Of a DNA stretch of 38,984 bases, positions 20,124 through 27,175 are shown one piece after another (positions within the stretch are counted from its first letter, which is position 1; each line of letters begins with the position of its first letter). A model generated the notes under the pieces. It searched no databases, was not told the DNA's origin, and saw nothing but the letters and a program-made list of their open reading frames with translations. The DNA lies in IMG/VR virus record IMGVR_UViG_3300011128_000246, positions 1-38,984 of that record; one strand, given 5' to 3'. The position numbers and the translations under genes are program-made. Source of the stretch: a virus.

Positions 20124-20215
20124 CCAACCGCGACCCCTACCCCTTAAGCGAGATCATCGCGCTAGCTGTTGTATTCGCGATCTGCTGCTTCACATTCAAA
20201 GGAATATTTCCATGA
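20120..20215 (+). CDS. 31-aa single-membrane-segment peptide
   Basis: ATG 20120 overlaps the upstream stop (ATGA), GGGGGAA lies directly upstream, and its own TGA overlaps the next ATG. Residues about 11-25 (IIALAVVFAICCFTF) form a membrane helix. Perfect four-base overlaps at both ends support a real gene. The function is unknown. Confidence 0.6.
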   Translation: MTNRDPYPLSEIIALAVVFAICCFTFKGIFP

Positions 20216-20409
20216 ACTTCCCAGAATGCCAAAACCTTAAACGCCAGCGTGAAGTACTGCGCGTCAAGCGAGATTTAGATAGAGCGGTTAGCAACGATTA
20301 CACCTTGATCGCTGTGCCTAAGCATATGTCAGATCGCTTTTTCGCCCATGCCCGCAAAGCTTTCAAACTCAAAAACAAAAGCGGCTTCCCAACACTAGCC
20401 GAGGATTAA
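20212..20409 (+). CDS. Small basic hypothetical protein
   Basis: 65 aa, Lys/Arg-rich and mostly helical (NLKRQREVLRVKRDLDRAV). AGGAAT precedes the ATG. No family is recognised; it is in the early operon. Confidence 0.6.
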   Translation: MNFPECQNLKRQREVLRVKRDLDRAVSNDYTLIAVPKHMSDRFFAHARKAFKLKNKSGFPTLAED

Positions 20410-20411
20410 GC

Positions 20412-20837
20412 ATGAATGTTTACGAAACAATCGAGAAGAACGACTTTGAAACCGAAGCCAAAGAATTGTCGCATCGATACGGCGACTTCGAAGAGCTTCC
20501 GCTTCATAAGCAGTTGCTGTTGATCACGCTATACAACCGCTTCGATACATCCACCACTACCGAAGCCTTAATGGATGACTTCCAGACGCCAGACGACAAC
20601 AGCGTTACCGGAATTATTTTGCAGGAAGGGCTAAACCATCCTGACGACGTAGATTGGAACGCGCTTGGCCGCAAGGCTGCATATCGGGCGGCGCAGAACG
20701 CGCGTGAAAGCAGCCCTGATGCCGTTGAAGCCTTTAATGATATTGCACTGGATGGGCCGTGTGCAGATCTAAACGGACGCTATCACGAACCCCGCACGCT
20801 TATGGGCCAACTTAATCCGTGGCCTGGCTTGCTGTGA
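20412..20837 (+). CDS. Hypothetical early protein
   Basis: 141 aa, acidic and helical in residues 1-70 (VYETIEKNDFETEAKELSHR), then LGRKAAYRAAQNARESSPDA and a Pro/Gly-rich C-terminus. The gene starts three bases after the previous stop. I recognise no family. Its position before the SSB-like gene suggests replication or host takeover, by inference only. Confidence 0.65.
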   Translation: MNVYETIEKNDFETEAKELSHRYGDFEELPLHKQLLLITLYNRFDTSTTTEALMDDFQTPDDNSVTGIILQEGLNHPDDVDWNALGRKAAYRAAQNARESSPDAVEAFNDIALDGPCADLNGRYHEPRTLMGQLNPWPGLL

Positions 20838-20974
20838 GCGCAGCAGGACGTGAGGCGCTTGATGAGCAGCTAGAAGAACTTTATCGAGATCCAGAATATC
20901 TGGAGTGGTTAAAAGCAGTAGAAGCCAATAGGCAAAAAGAGGAAAAACAAAATGAGTTTAACAAGCAAAGATGA
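20834..20974 (+). CDS. Small helical protein overlapping the SSB-like gene
   Basis: 46 aa. GTG 20834 overlaps the upstream stop (GTGA) and the end overlaps the SSB-like gene by 23 bases. Strongly charged and helical (REALDEQLEELYRDPEYLEW, then KAVEANRQKEEK). It fills the 114-base gap between its neighbours. No clear ribosome site. Confidence 0.5.
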   Translation: MSAAGREALDEQLEELYRDPEYLEWLKAVEANRQKEEKQNEFNKQR

Positions 20975-21554
20975 AGGTAGTGAATTCCAGATTGCGCCAG
21001 CAGGTACGCATCTCGCCATCTGTTACCAGATGGTCGATTTAGGTTACCAGACGGACAATTACGGCACAAAAATGAAAGTGTACCTCGGCTTCGAGCTATG
21101 CAACGAAAAGATGGATGACGGCCGCCCTTTCATGATTGGGCAAATGTACACCAACAGCCTGAACGAAAAAGCCAATCTTCGGGTCGCATTGGAGTCCTGG
21201 CGCTCGGCTAAATTTACCGAAGAACAATGCGGTGGGTTCGATCTGCGCAACGTCCTTGGGAAGCCCTGCATTCTGAACATCGTGCATAACGACAACGGCG
21301 GGAAAACTTACGCCAACATTAACGATTACGGCAAAGGCATTGCAGCGATTATGAAGGGCATGGAAATCCCCGCGCAGGTTAACCCGTCAGTCGTCTATGA
21401 CATGGACCAACACGATCAAGCCGTCTTTGATGCCTTGCCCGAATGGATGCAAACCAAAATTAAAGAAGCCGGGCAGCGTGTAGAAACGATTAGCGCACCT
21501 GCAAGTGAACAGCCTGTTCCTGAGTTTGAAGATCTCGAAGATTTGCCTTTTTGA
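20952..21554 (+). CDS. SSB-like single-stranded DNA-binding protein
   Basis: 200 aa. Residues about 10-145 alternate beta strands as in an OB-fold phage replication protein, with HLAICYQMVDLGYQTDNYG, then KVYLGFELCNE and CILNIVHND. The C-terminus ends FEDLEDLPF, the acidic tip with terminal Pro-Phe by which SSBs recruit partner proteins. It probably coats single-stranded DNA in replication or recombination. No exonuclease or annealase gene is recognised next to it. Confidence 0.7.
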   Translation: MSLTSKDEGSEFQIAPAGTHLAICYQMVDLGYQTDNYGTKMKVYLGFELCNEKMDDGRPFMIGQMYTNSLNEKANLRVALESWRSAKFTEEQCGGFDLRNVLGKPCILNIVHNDNGGKTYANINDYGKGIAAIMKGMEIPAQVNPSVVYDMDQHDQAVFDALPEWMQTKIKEAGQRVETISAPASEQPVPEFEDLEDLPF

Positions 21555-21556
21555 TT

Positions 21557-22024
21557 ATGGTGGCTACCTCAAAAACTTGTCGGCGTTGCGGGAAGATAAA
21601 ATCGTTAACTGATTATTACGTTCACCCGCAAATGGGCGACGGACGATTAAACATTTGCAAAGAATGCAAGCGCTCAGACACGCGGGAATACATCGCAACG
21701 CATAAAGAGCAGGTTCGTAAATACGAAAAATCTAGGGCCTGCCTGCCTCACAGGATTAAAGCAAGAAAACATTACGCGACAACTAAAGCAGGCAAAGAGG
21801 CGTTGGCACGAGCCAGAGCTAAATATGCTTTGCGATACCCCGGGAAACGCCAGGCGCACATTAAGGTTGGCAACGCCATAAGAGACGGCAGGCTTACTAA
21901 AGCGCCATGCGAAGTGTGCGGCAGCACCATAAAAGTTCATGGGCATCATGACGATTACAGCCGACCTTTAGACGTTGTATGGCTTTGCCCTACCCACCAC
22001 AAAGAACGTCATGGAATCCTTTAG
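21557..22024 (+). CDS. HNH endonuclease, possibly homing type
   Basis: 155 aa from ATG 21557. An N-terminal zinc knuckle CRRCG...CKECKR (residues about 8-38) is followed by a basic helical linker and an HNH unit CEVCGSTIKVHGHHDDYSRP, then VVWLCPTHHKERH at the C-terminus. The Cys-x2-Cys plus HNH layout is common in free-standing phage endonucleases inserted among early genes. It may be a mobile gene or a resident nuclease. Confidence 0.85.
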   Translation: MVATSKTCRRCGKIKSLTDYYVHPQMGDGRLNICKECKRSDTREYIATHKEQVRKYEKSRACLPHRIKARKHYATTKAGKEALARARAKYALRYPGKRQAHIKVGNAIRDGRLTKAPCEVCGSTIKVHGHHDDYSRPLDVVWLCPTHHKERHGIL

Positions 22025-22026
22025 TC

Positions 22027-22347
22027 ATGTCTCTAACCGCAAAGGAGGATAAGACGCTCGCCTACCTTCTTCGCCACATGGCCGCAGTCCGAGAGCATTG
22101 GTCTACGGTCGTGGCGATTAAGGAAGGCTTGCGGCGGGAAGATGGCCTGATGGTTAAGGAAGCATGGCAGGAATTAACTTATGAACAAAAAGTTGATTTA
22201 TGGACAGCAAAAACCAAGGGCGGTATTTGGGAACCTTGGGAACGCAAAGCTATTGACGCCGTTGACTCGCTTACAACAGCGCATCAAGGGCTGCTTAGCT
22301 TTCAGATACACCGGCACAAGCCGGGTTCCTGTCCATGTCATCACTAA
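22027..22347 (+). CDS. Hypothetical early protein
   Basis: 106 aa from ATG 22027, two bases after the HNH stop. Helical with Trp (YLLRHMAAVREHWSTVV; WQELTYEQKVDLWTA). The C-terminus is His/Cys-rich (HRHKPGSCPCHH) and may bind metal. A second open frame overlaps its 3' half. The family is not recognised. Confidence 0.55.
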   Translation: MSLTAKEDKTLAYLLRHMAAVREHWSTVVAIKEGLRREDGLMVKEAWQELTYEQKVDLWTAKTKGGIWEPWERKAIDAVDSLTTAHQGLLSFQIHRHKPGSCPCHH

Positions 22348-22459
22348 CGACACCGCTGCCCTATGGATCGCATGGGGTGCGGTGTTCGTAATGGCTGCGT
22401 CCGAGGCTGGCTATTTGGTCGGGGCGCTTAATGAATGGTTGACTTTCTTGGAGGGCTAA
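22181..22459 (+). CDS. Overlapping ORF with a C-terminal membrane segment
   Basis: 92 codons from ATG 22181 (AGGA 8 bases upstream), overlapping the previous gene by 167 bases in another frame. Its last 35 residues contain a membrane helix (LWIAWGAVFVMAASEAGYLVG). Either the real gene is this overlap, or only the part after 22347 is coding with an unseen start. Without it, 110 bases would be empty. Confidence 0.35.
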   Translation: MNKKLIYGQQKPRAVFGNLGNAKLLTPLTRLQQRIKGCLAFRYTGTSRVPVHVITNDTAALWIAWGAVFVMAASEAGYLVGALNEWLTFLEG

Positions 22460-22460
22460 A

Positions 22461-22817
22461 GTGGCCGCATCAAATTTAGAGAAAGATATTTTACGCATAG
22501 CGAAAGCCAGCATTGAGGAAAGTATCACGTCTGCGTTAAGTGGCTACAACGGGCCGTTAAAAGAACTAACCCAACAGGTCATTAACAAAAACGCTGAGAC
22601 ACTTAACGCCCTCATTAACGATGAATTCGTGTCCTTGCTGGATTCTCAAGAATTCAGGCGCGCATTAGGTGAGGCCCTACATGCGAAGCTAGCCAAAACG
22701 TTAGTTTCTCGTATGGGTGGCGAGCTTGAGAAGCGCGTTAATGAATTGCAGCAAAATCCAACAACAAGGGCCGCCTTAACGCTTGCTGTGGATCGGGTTA
22801 TCAAGGAGTCCCAATGA
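22461..22817 (+). CDS. Helical hypothetical early protein
   Basis: 118 aa, GTG start with GGAGG 7 bases upstream. Entirely helical and amphipathic (SNLEKDILRIAKASIEESIT; RALGEALHAKLAKTLVSRM). It may be a coiled-coil or helical-bundle protein. It ends by overlapping the NinX-like start. Confidence 0.65.
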   Translation: MAASNLEKDILRIAKASIEESITSALSGYNGPLKELTQQVINKNAETLNALINDEFVSLLDSQEFRRALGEALHAKLAKTLVSRMGGELEKRVNELQQNPTTRAALTLAVDRVIKESQ

Positions 22818-23146
22818 CTAACCCAACAAACGACGAACTGAACCGGCGCGTAGCTGAAATCGAGGGGTGGACTTTTGGGGCGGTTTTTTGGCATCACCCT
22901 GATGAGCAAATACAAGAGGCGTGGATGCTTCGTGCATCACCCCCACCCTACGCTACAGATTGGACGTGGTGCGGAAAGCTAATCGATAAATACGGCATTC
23001 AAGATTTATATCAGCCACAACGACCGACTCTCGAAGAGGCGATTTTATTCAAATACCGAGCCAGTATAAAAATCGGCGTTTATGGTGAAGCCGACACCCC
23101 ACAGCGCGCCATATGCCTATCGGTTATCGCTAGCGAGGATAAGTAA
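22814..23146 (+). CDS. NinX/DUF2591-like protein
   Basis: 110 aa. ELNRRVAEIEGWTF, then YATDWTWCGKLIDKYGIQ and a closing TPQRAICLSVIAS match the phage family of NinX / DUF2591, with the DW-xx-CG-xLI-x-KY motif. The family is widespread in early or nin regions but has no known function. It overlaps the upstream gene by four bases. Confidence 0.7.
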   Translation: MTNPTNDELNRRVAEIEGWTFGAVFWHHPDEQIQEAWMLRASPPPYATDWTWCGKLIDKYGIQDLYQPQRPTLEEAILFKYRASIKIGVYGEADTPQRAICLSVIASEDK

Positions 23147-23329
23147 ATGGGACGAATAATTTCAGACGTCGAACGACTGTTAACCGCTGCAGAAGATAGC
23201 CGTAACGGGCATCACAATCGAGCAGTAAGAACTTATCAGGGCATGGCGAACGAGATTCGCAACCCTGAAGAGAAGCGCCGTCTTTGGGATATGGCGACAT
23301 CCAACAGGAATAAAGCCAATGGATATTGA
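23147..23329 (+). CDS. Small hypothetical early protein
   Basis: 60 aa, charged and helical (ISDVERLLTAAEDSRNGHHN). Its ATG directly follows the previous stop. It overlaps the next gene by 11 bases. No family is recognised. Confidence 0.55.
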   Translation: MGRIISDVERLLTAAEDSRNGHHNRAVRTYQGMANEIRNPEEKRRLWDMATSNRNKANGY

Positions 23330-23552
23330 TCAAACGATAGCGTGGCTGGAGCTTGCAGCAAACGCCGCCAACGACCCCATTGATAAACAACATCTGCAAG
23401 CCGCAGCCCAACATCTACGGCGGCTGCGGGATGCCGGGAAATGCAAGGTCATCGGTTGGCGCGAAAACGACTGGCCAGAAGGATTCGACAGAAGAACCGC
23501 TGAATTGATAGCTCACGAATACAGCGCAGCCCTTAACGAGGCGGCGGGATGA
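23319..23552 (+). CDS. Small helical early protein
   Basis: 77 aa, with two Ala-rich helices (TIAWLELAANAANDPIDKQH; LQAAAQHLRRLRDAGK) and a C-terminal RTAELIAHEYSAAL helix. The function is unknown. It overlaps both neighbours. Confidence 0.55.
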   Translation: MDIDQTIAWLELAANAANDPIDKQHLQAAAQHLRRLRDAGKCKVIGWRENDWPEGFDRRTAELIAHEYSAALNEAAG

Positions 23553-23830
23553 ATCAGTGCGGGATCGAATTTAAGCACAACGGCGCTATTTTTTATTGCG
23601 TCGCAGATGAAGGTCACCCAGGTTTATGCACCTATATCGGCCTCGACACCATCCCCGCCCCCGAAGTCGCGGCACTGGCGCGGGAGATACGCGTGGTCTC
23701 TTTGGCCCTTATGTCATGGGTGACGCCTGACGATAACGAGAACGCGCGACATGCTCTGCGAAAGCTTCATTGCGACATCGATGCCCTCTTAAAGCTAGCC
23801 GAGCCAGAGAACAGCAATGACTGTACGTAA
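23549..23830 (+). CDS. Small hypothetical early protein
   Basis: 93 aa. An N-terminal C-x-F-x5-A-x2-YCVADEGHPGLC segment carries Cys/His that could bind zinc. The rest is helical (LAREIRVVSLALMSWV). Overlaps on both sides (ATGA type) indicate coupled translation. Confidence 0.6.
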   Translation: MNQCGIEFKHNGAIFYCVADEGHPGLCTYIGLDTIPAPEVAALAREIRVVSLALMSWVTPDDNENARHALRKLHCDIDALLKLAEPENSNDCT

Positions 23831-24047
23831 ATTCCCCGAACAACTCGATCGGGTAGAAACCGGGCCTATTCAATTCGGCAATGACTGGCCTGGCGTTTTC
23901 ATCCGTGGTGATGAAGCGCTTTATTTCGCCAGAGTCTTAGAGTCGCACATGAACGACAAAGAACCTGAGCAGTTTTTCGAGCAGCCTGTTTTGAGTGGGT
24001 TAGTAGACACACTTCGTCGTTGTGCTGAACCGGAGAACGAAGGATGA
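23817..24047 (+). CDS. Small hypothetical early protein
   Basis: 76 aa. The core GPIQFGNDWPGVFIRGDEAL followed by YFARVLESHM resembles small phage proteins that report 'PGVFIRGDxA'. Role unknown. It overlaps the previous gene by 14 bases and the next by 4. Confidence 0.6.
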   Translation: MTVRKFPEQLDRVETGPIQFGNDWPGVFIRGDEALYFARVLESHMNDKEPEQFFEQPVLSGLVDTLRRCAEPENEG

Positions 24048-24631
24048 GTGATATAGGCGACATGATAGAAAGCGGAAGCGATGGGCCTGATTGGGCGAAT
24101 AATCAAATCCCTTCGCATTACCAGATTTTACTTAAGGCGCATGAGTCACTCAAAGCCCAGCTAACCGCCGCCCAACAACAAGCCGAAGCTGATAAGCAGC
24201 GTATAGCGAAGCTTGAGAAAGATTTGGACGAATGGTCCAGGGCGCGGCGGGCCGCATTGGGCAAATACATCAAGGCCAATGTTCGCGCTATACATCTCGA
24301 ATCCGAGCTTGCCACGGTAACGGCTGAGCGGGATAAGGCACGCGAAATAGGTTTTCGGCGAATCAAGGAAGTTATGAAGCTGAAAGCCGAGCTTGCCGCA
24401 TTGCGTGAGCAGTATCGGTGGGTGTCGGTTAGTGAGCGGCTGCCGGATGAATCAAAACGCGGCGCTTCGTACCCTTGCCAATACCACTACAGGCATTCAC
24501 CTAATCAGGTTTTTATCCATGAACAACCATGGGGCGGCACGCACTGGTGGGTGCTGCGAGAACTAATTGTAACGAAATGGTTTGACTTACCCGCGCCTGA
24601 TGCTGAGGACCAACACGATGAAGCCGGCTAA
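24044..24631 (+). CDS. Coiled-coil plus DUF551-like protein
   Basis: 195 aa. Residues about 28-120 form a long coiled coil (SLKAQLTAAQQQAEADKQRI). The C-terminal part begins YRWVSVSERLPDESK and ends TKWFDLPAP, the hallmark of DUF551 (W-x-SVxERLP ... THWxPLP). DUF551 proteins are common in phages and their function is unknown. It overlaps the next start by 14 bases. Confidence 0.75.
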   Translation: MSDIGDMIESGSDGPDWANNQIPSHYQILLKAHESLKAQLTAAQQQAEADKQRIAKLEKDLDEWSRARRAALGKYIKANVRAIHLESELATVTAERDKAREIGFRRIKEVMKLKAELAALREQYRWVSVSERLPDESKRGASYPCQYHYRHSPNQVFIHEQPWGGTHWWVLRELIVTKWFDLPAPDAEDQHDEAG

Positions 24632-24944
24632 CCACGCTCCAGCGTTTGCGCTGCTTTATCGAGGGTTGTGCGACATTGCCAGGCACCACGGCTATGCGCT
24701 CGCCATCCACGGCACATTGATCAGCGACTTCGATCTGATAGCGGTGCCGTGGGTTGATGAAGTTAGCCCTGCTCAGGCTCTGATTGATGCCCTGTCACTG
24801 CATTGCAATGCCTGCATCGAAGCGGACGTACCCGGCTACGAAGCGATAACTCAAAAACCGCACGGCCGGATAGCTGTGAATTTGTATTTAGACTTTGGCG
24901 CTAAGGTCGATCTTAGCGTTATACCTGCAGGGGCAACACGATGA
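24618..24944 (+). CDS. Nucleotidyltransferase-like phage protein
   Basis: 108 aa from ATG 24618. AIHGTLISDFDLIAVPWVDE resembles the G-S-x-x-RDxDL core of minimal nucleotidyltransferases, with the usual Ser replaced by Thr, followed by a helix and VNLYLDFGAKVDLSVIP. Similar 100-120 aa proteins are common in phages. Activity is unproven, since the second metal Asp is not obvious. Confidence 0.6.
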   Translation: MKPANHAPAFALLYRGLCDIARHHGYALAIHGTLISDFDLIAVPWVDEVSPAQALIDALSLHCNACIEADVPGYEAITQKPHGRIAVNLYLDFGAKVDLSVIPAGATR

Positions 24945-25300
24945 CCAATGACAAACCAGCGCCTGAAATCGAATATCAAGACATCGACGGAAACCCGGTA
25001 TCGTTAGATAAATTATGCCGGATAGAGCCAGCATGGGCCGCTAATCGCATCCGGTCGTCAGCGGCCGACTACGCAGCGCTTGAGGCTAAGTTTCAGCGGT
25101 TGGTGGGGGATGTCGCTCACGCCTTGCCGGATGGCCTTCCTTGTCCTGAGTGCGGCGACAGCGGCACCGTTCTTTATACATGCAATGAATTTGATGAGGC
25201 GGACGAAATTGGCCCATGTCAGTTTTGTTACGAGTGCGAGCAGAGTGTTTTTAACGTTCAACGCCGGAAATACGAAGCACTACGGGAGGCGGGCGAATGA
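24941..25300 (+). CDS. Phage protein with zinc-finger-like cysteines
   Basis: 119 aa. SLDKLCRIEPAWAANRIRSS is a frequent phage early-protein opening. Residues about 68-100 hold four or more cysteines (CPECGDSGTVLYTC, then CQFCYEC), suggesting a zinc finger. The role is unknown. Four-base overlaps at both ends. Confidence 0.65.
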   Translation: MTNDKPAPEIEYQDIDGNPVSLDKLCRIEPAWAANRIRSSAADYAALEAKFQRLVGDVAHALPDGLPCPECGDSGTVLYTCNEFDEADEIGPCQFCYECEQSVFNVQRRKYEALREAGE

Positions 25301-25488
25301 GCGATTACGTTCTAACTGATGACGGCCTGATTTATTGGCCAATGTGCGCTATCAGGACGTGCAAAAACCGTCGTTGTGATGCGCTCAATAGCGAATATTG
25401 TTGGCCGCACACCGGACAAAATAAAGCTCCTGGCGAAATCATGTGGGGGCCGAAAAAGCTTCTCGCCACACACCGCGATGAGGGGTAG
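25297..25488 (+). CDS. Small Cys-rich hypothetical protein
   Basis: 63 aa with CAIRTCKNRRCDAL and CWPH, a possible zinc site. Trp-rich C-terminus. Overlaps the previous stop by four bases. No family is recognised. Confidence 0.55.
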   Translation: MSDYVLTDDGLIYWPMCAIRTCKNRRCDALNSEYCWPHTGQNKAPGEIMWGPKKLLATHRDEG

Positions 25489-25713
25489 ATGATGAAGCAT
25501 AAGCAATTGCACGTTGTAGAAATGACGCTTGGCGACAGACTGAGAGAGGTCGTGTGTGTCATTTTCGGGCATTCATGGACTAGTTACGGGTCCACAAAAG
25601 ATTTCAACGGCAGAATTCTAGAAGAATACAGCGAATGCGGATATTGCGGCTTAGAAAATCACGACAGGAGTGGACATCTAGCCCTGTATAAAGAAACGCG
25701 CCCCGCATCCTAA
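25489..25713 (+). CDS. Small Cys/His hypothetical protein
   Basis: 74 aa (73 from ATG 25492). REVVCVIFGHSWTSYG and ECGYCGLENHDRSGH contain two Cys and several His, the pattern of small phage proteins of the 'GHxWxxxG...CxxCG' kind, probably zinc binding. It is the last of the run of small early genes before the excisionase-like gene. Confidence 0.6.
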   Translation: MMKHKQLHVVEMTLGDRLREVVCVIFGHSWTSYGSTKDFNGRILEEYSECGYCGLENHDRSGHLALYKETRPAS

Positions 25714-25727
25714 GCCGGAACGACTAG

Positions 25728-26051
25728 ATGAGACTCACCACAAAACAAGCTGCCGAATTCTGCGGGGTCAGCCCATCGACTATACGCCAAGCGGTGCGTG
25801 ATGGTCGATTGTTTTGTTCGCGCACTGGTAAAGGTCCGAAATCTGATCGATATTCCGAAGCTCAGCTTTTGGAGTGGTTGGAACTATGCCGATATACAGG
25901 CGCGGGCAAGTCTGGTACGTCGATGTCCAATACCAGGGTGAGCGGATTAAGAAAAGTTGCGGAGCAGGCTCAAGCCGCAGTTACGCAAAGGCGCTTGAAG
26001 CCGAGATCCTCACAAGACTCAGAAACCAGTCAGCAGGCGTCTACTACCTAG
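25728..26051 (+). CDS. Excisionase-like MerR-type HTH protein
   Basis: 107 codons. Residues 1-53 are an excisionase-type winged HTH: LTTKQAAEFCGVSPSTIRQA, then VRDGRLFCSRTGKG and YSEAQLLEWLEL. The remaining 54 residues are low-complexity Ser/Thr/Arg/Gln sequence overlapping the integrase start in another frame by 166 bases. That tail is unlike usual excisionases, which end near residue 55-70. Position directly before the integrase supports a directionality factor. Confidence 0.7.
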   Translation: MRLTTKQAAEFCGVSPSTIRQAVRDGRLFCSRTGKGPKSDRYSEAQLLEWLELCRYTGAGKSGTSMSNTRVSGLRKVAEQAQAAVTQRRLKPRSSQDSETSQQASTT

Positions 26052-26812
26052 ACGATGCCATCGATAAATGGCTAACCGAATATGTGCCGCGAATGAAATC
26101 GGCACGCTGGATTAACGAACATGCGAATATTATCAAGCCTTACTGCACTGGCAAACTTCTGGAACAAGCACCTGATGCCATCGCAGATTACCTCGCTGCC
26201 AACCCAACATCAGCGCCCGCGACACATAACAATCGAATACGAATTGTGCGACGGGTTTGCAATCTTGCGTTCGACGAATGGCGCTGGCTGGAACATCCTA
26301 TCGGCAAGAGAATCAAAACGCTTTCTGGCGTGGGCAAACGAACTACCTACCTGTCCATCGAACAAATAGATGAAATATGCCAGCACATCAACAATGAGGG
26401 CGTCTGCGAGGCGGTATGGTTTGCGGCTTACTCTGGCCTCAGATTGGGCGAACTGTTGAATATAGGGCCGGAGAATGTGCGAGAGGGGCGGTTATATTTA
26501 ACAGCCAACACCAAAAGCGGCAAGCCCCGCACTGTTCCGCTGCCTAAGCAGATTAAAGATATTCCGCTGCCGATACGGGCGACGAGAAACATGATCCAGC
26601 AGTGGTTTAGAAAAGCATCCAGAAAAGCCGGGCATGAGGGCTTAAGGTTCCATGACCTGCGTCATACCTACGCTAGCTGGTTACTCCAAAAAGGCGTGGC
26701 CCTGTCTGTGATACAGGAATTACTAGGCCATTCGTCGATATTAATCACGCGTGACTTGTACGCGCATTTGGAAAGTTCGCAGTTAGACGCTGCGGTGGAG
26801 TTGCTGGATTGA
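25886..26812 (+). CDS. int: Tyrosine integrase
   Basis: 308 aa from ATG 25886. Residues 1-48 are an arm-type DNA-binding region (YRRGQVWYVDVQYQGERIKK); the core-binding domain spans about 50-145; the catalytic domain has R186 (GLRLGEL), K210 (TKSGKPRTV), H256 and R259 (HDLRHTYASW), H282 (LGHSS) and Y292 (DLYAHL). All six active-site residues are present. It catalyses integration between attP, 200 bases downstream, and a host tRNA gene. A 54-aa ORF overlaps its stop. Confidence 0.95.
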   Translation: MPIYRRGQVWYVDVQYQGERIKKSCGAGSSRSYAKALEAEILTRLRNQSAGVYYLDDAIDKWLTEYVPRMKSARWINEHANIIKPYCTGKLLEQAPDAIADYLAANPTSAPATHNNRIRIVRRVCNLAFDEWRWLEHPIGKRIKTLSGVGKRTTYLSIEQIDEICQHINNEGVCEAVWFAAYSGLRLGELLNIGPENVREGRLYLTANTKSGKPRTVPLPKQIKDIPLPIRATRNMIQQWFRKASRKAGHEGLRFHDLRHTYASWLLQKGVALSVIQELLGHSSILITRDLYAHLESSQLDAAVELLD

Positions 26813-26973
26813 CTAAGAGAGAAGAAGCTGAGAATAACGCTAGCAGGGAAATTTTAAGTCTGCTGCAACGCCACAGTGAAAAATGGGGCGATAAGTCCGT
26901 GTTTTCGGTTGCGGCTATGGTGAATTGCGCGTTAGATTTCCTCGCAAAAGAGTCCCATAACGAGTCCCAATGA
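26809..26973 (+). CDS. Small helical protein after the integrase
   Basis: 54 aa from TTG 26809, overlapping the int stop (TTGA) with GTGGAG upstream. Charged and helical (TKREEAENNASREILSLLQR), then FSVAAMVNCALDFLAKES. Its last codons overlap a pair of GAGTCCCA repeats that may be integrase arm sites. No family is recognised. Confidence 0.45.
   Translation: MTKREEAENNASREILSLLQRHSEKWGDKSVFSVAAMVNCALDFLAKESHNESQ
26950..26969 (+). repeat. GAGTCCCA repeat pair, possible integrase arm sites (left)
   Basis: GAGTCCCA occurs at 26950-26957 and 26962-26969, 12 bases apart. A matching pair lies on the other side of the tRNA-like core. This arrangement suggests P-arm and P'-arm binding sites for the integrase N-terminal domain. 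Confidence 0.5.
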
Positions 26974-26985
26974 AAAATAACGATT

Positions 26986-26999
26986 GTTCCATGTGGAAC
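26986..26999. other. Palindrome resembling a chromosomal parS site
   Basis: GTTCCA-TG-TGGAAC is a 6-bp inverted repeat around TG. Extended to TGTTCCATGTGGAACC (26985-27000) it differs from the ParB site TGTTCCACGTGGAACA only in the central C and the last base. It stands 14 bases from the attP core. There is no T-run, so it is not a terminator. Confidence 0.5.
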
Positions 27000-27013
27000 C
27001 TAAGTCATTGTTT

Positions 27014-27072
27014 CGGAAGAGGTAGGAGTCGAACCTACCGCGCAGATTTTGGCCGCGCCACCGGTTTTGAAG
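27014..27072 (-). other. attP: attP core: 3' part of a tRNA-Sec-like gene
   Basis: Read minus, bases 27072 to 27014 match a tRNA from anticodon loop CTTCAAA (anticodon TCA) through a 22-base variable region with a 6-bp stem (GCGCGG/CTGCGC), a T arm GTAGG-TTCGACT-CCTAC and acceptor strand CTCTTCC plus discriminator G. The UCA anticodon, 22-base variable region and TTCGACTCC fit selC; the acceptor strand is one base short of the usual 8. The 5' half is absent and CCA is replaced by AAA, so this is an attachment core and not a tRNA gene. tRNA-Ser is the alternative target. Confidence 0.75.
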
Positions 27073-27154
27073 TGCGGCCACTATAGAGCAATCAATGAGT
27101 TATGCGGGATTATGTGCGTATTTGTGGGCTGTTGGGGCGTATTTATTTTTATCT

Positions 27155-27173
27155 GCGTCCCAAATGAGTCCCA
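27155..27173 (+). repeat. GAGTCCCA repeat pair, possible integrase arm sites (right)
   Basis: GCGTCCCA (27155-27162) and GAGTCCCA (27166-27173), 11 bases apart, mirror the pair at 26950-26969 in the same orientation on the other side of the tRNA-like core. They end three bases before the tail gene stop. Confidence 0.5.
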
Positions 27174-27175
27174 GC

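Noticed and set aside
27014-27085. A phage-encoded tRNA gene
   Set aside because: Only the anticodon-loop-to-acceptor half is present, the 5' half does not pair, and it lies beside the integrase. It is better explained as the attP core.
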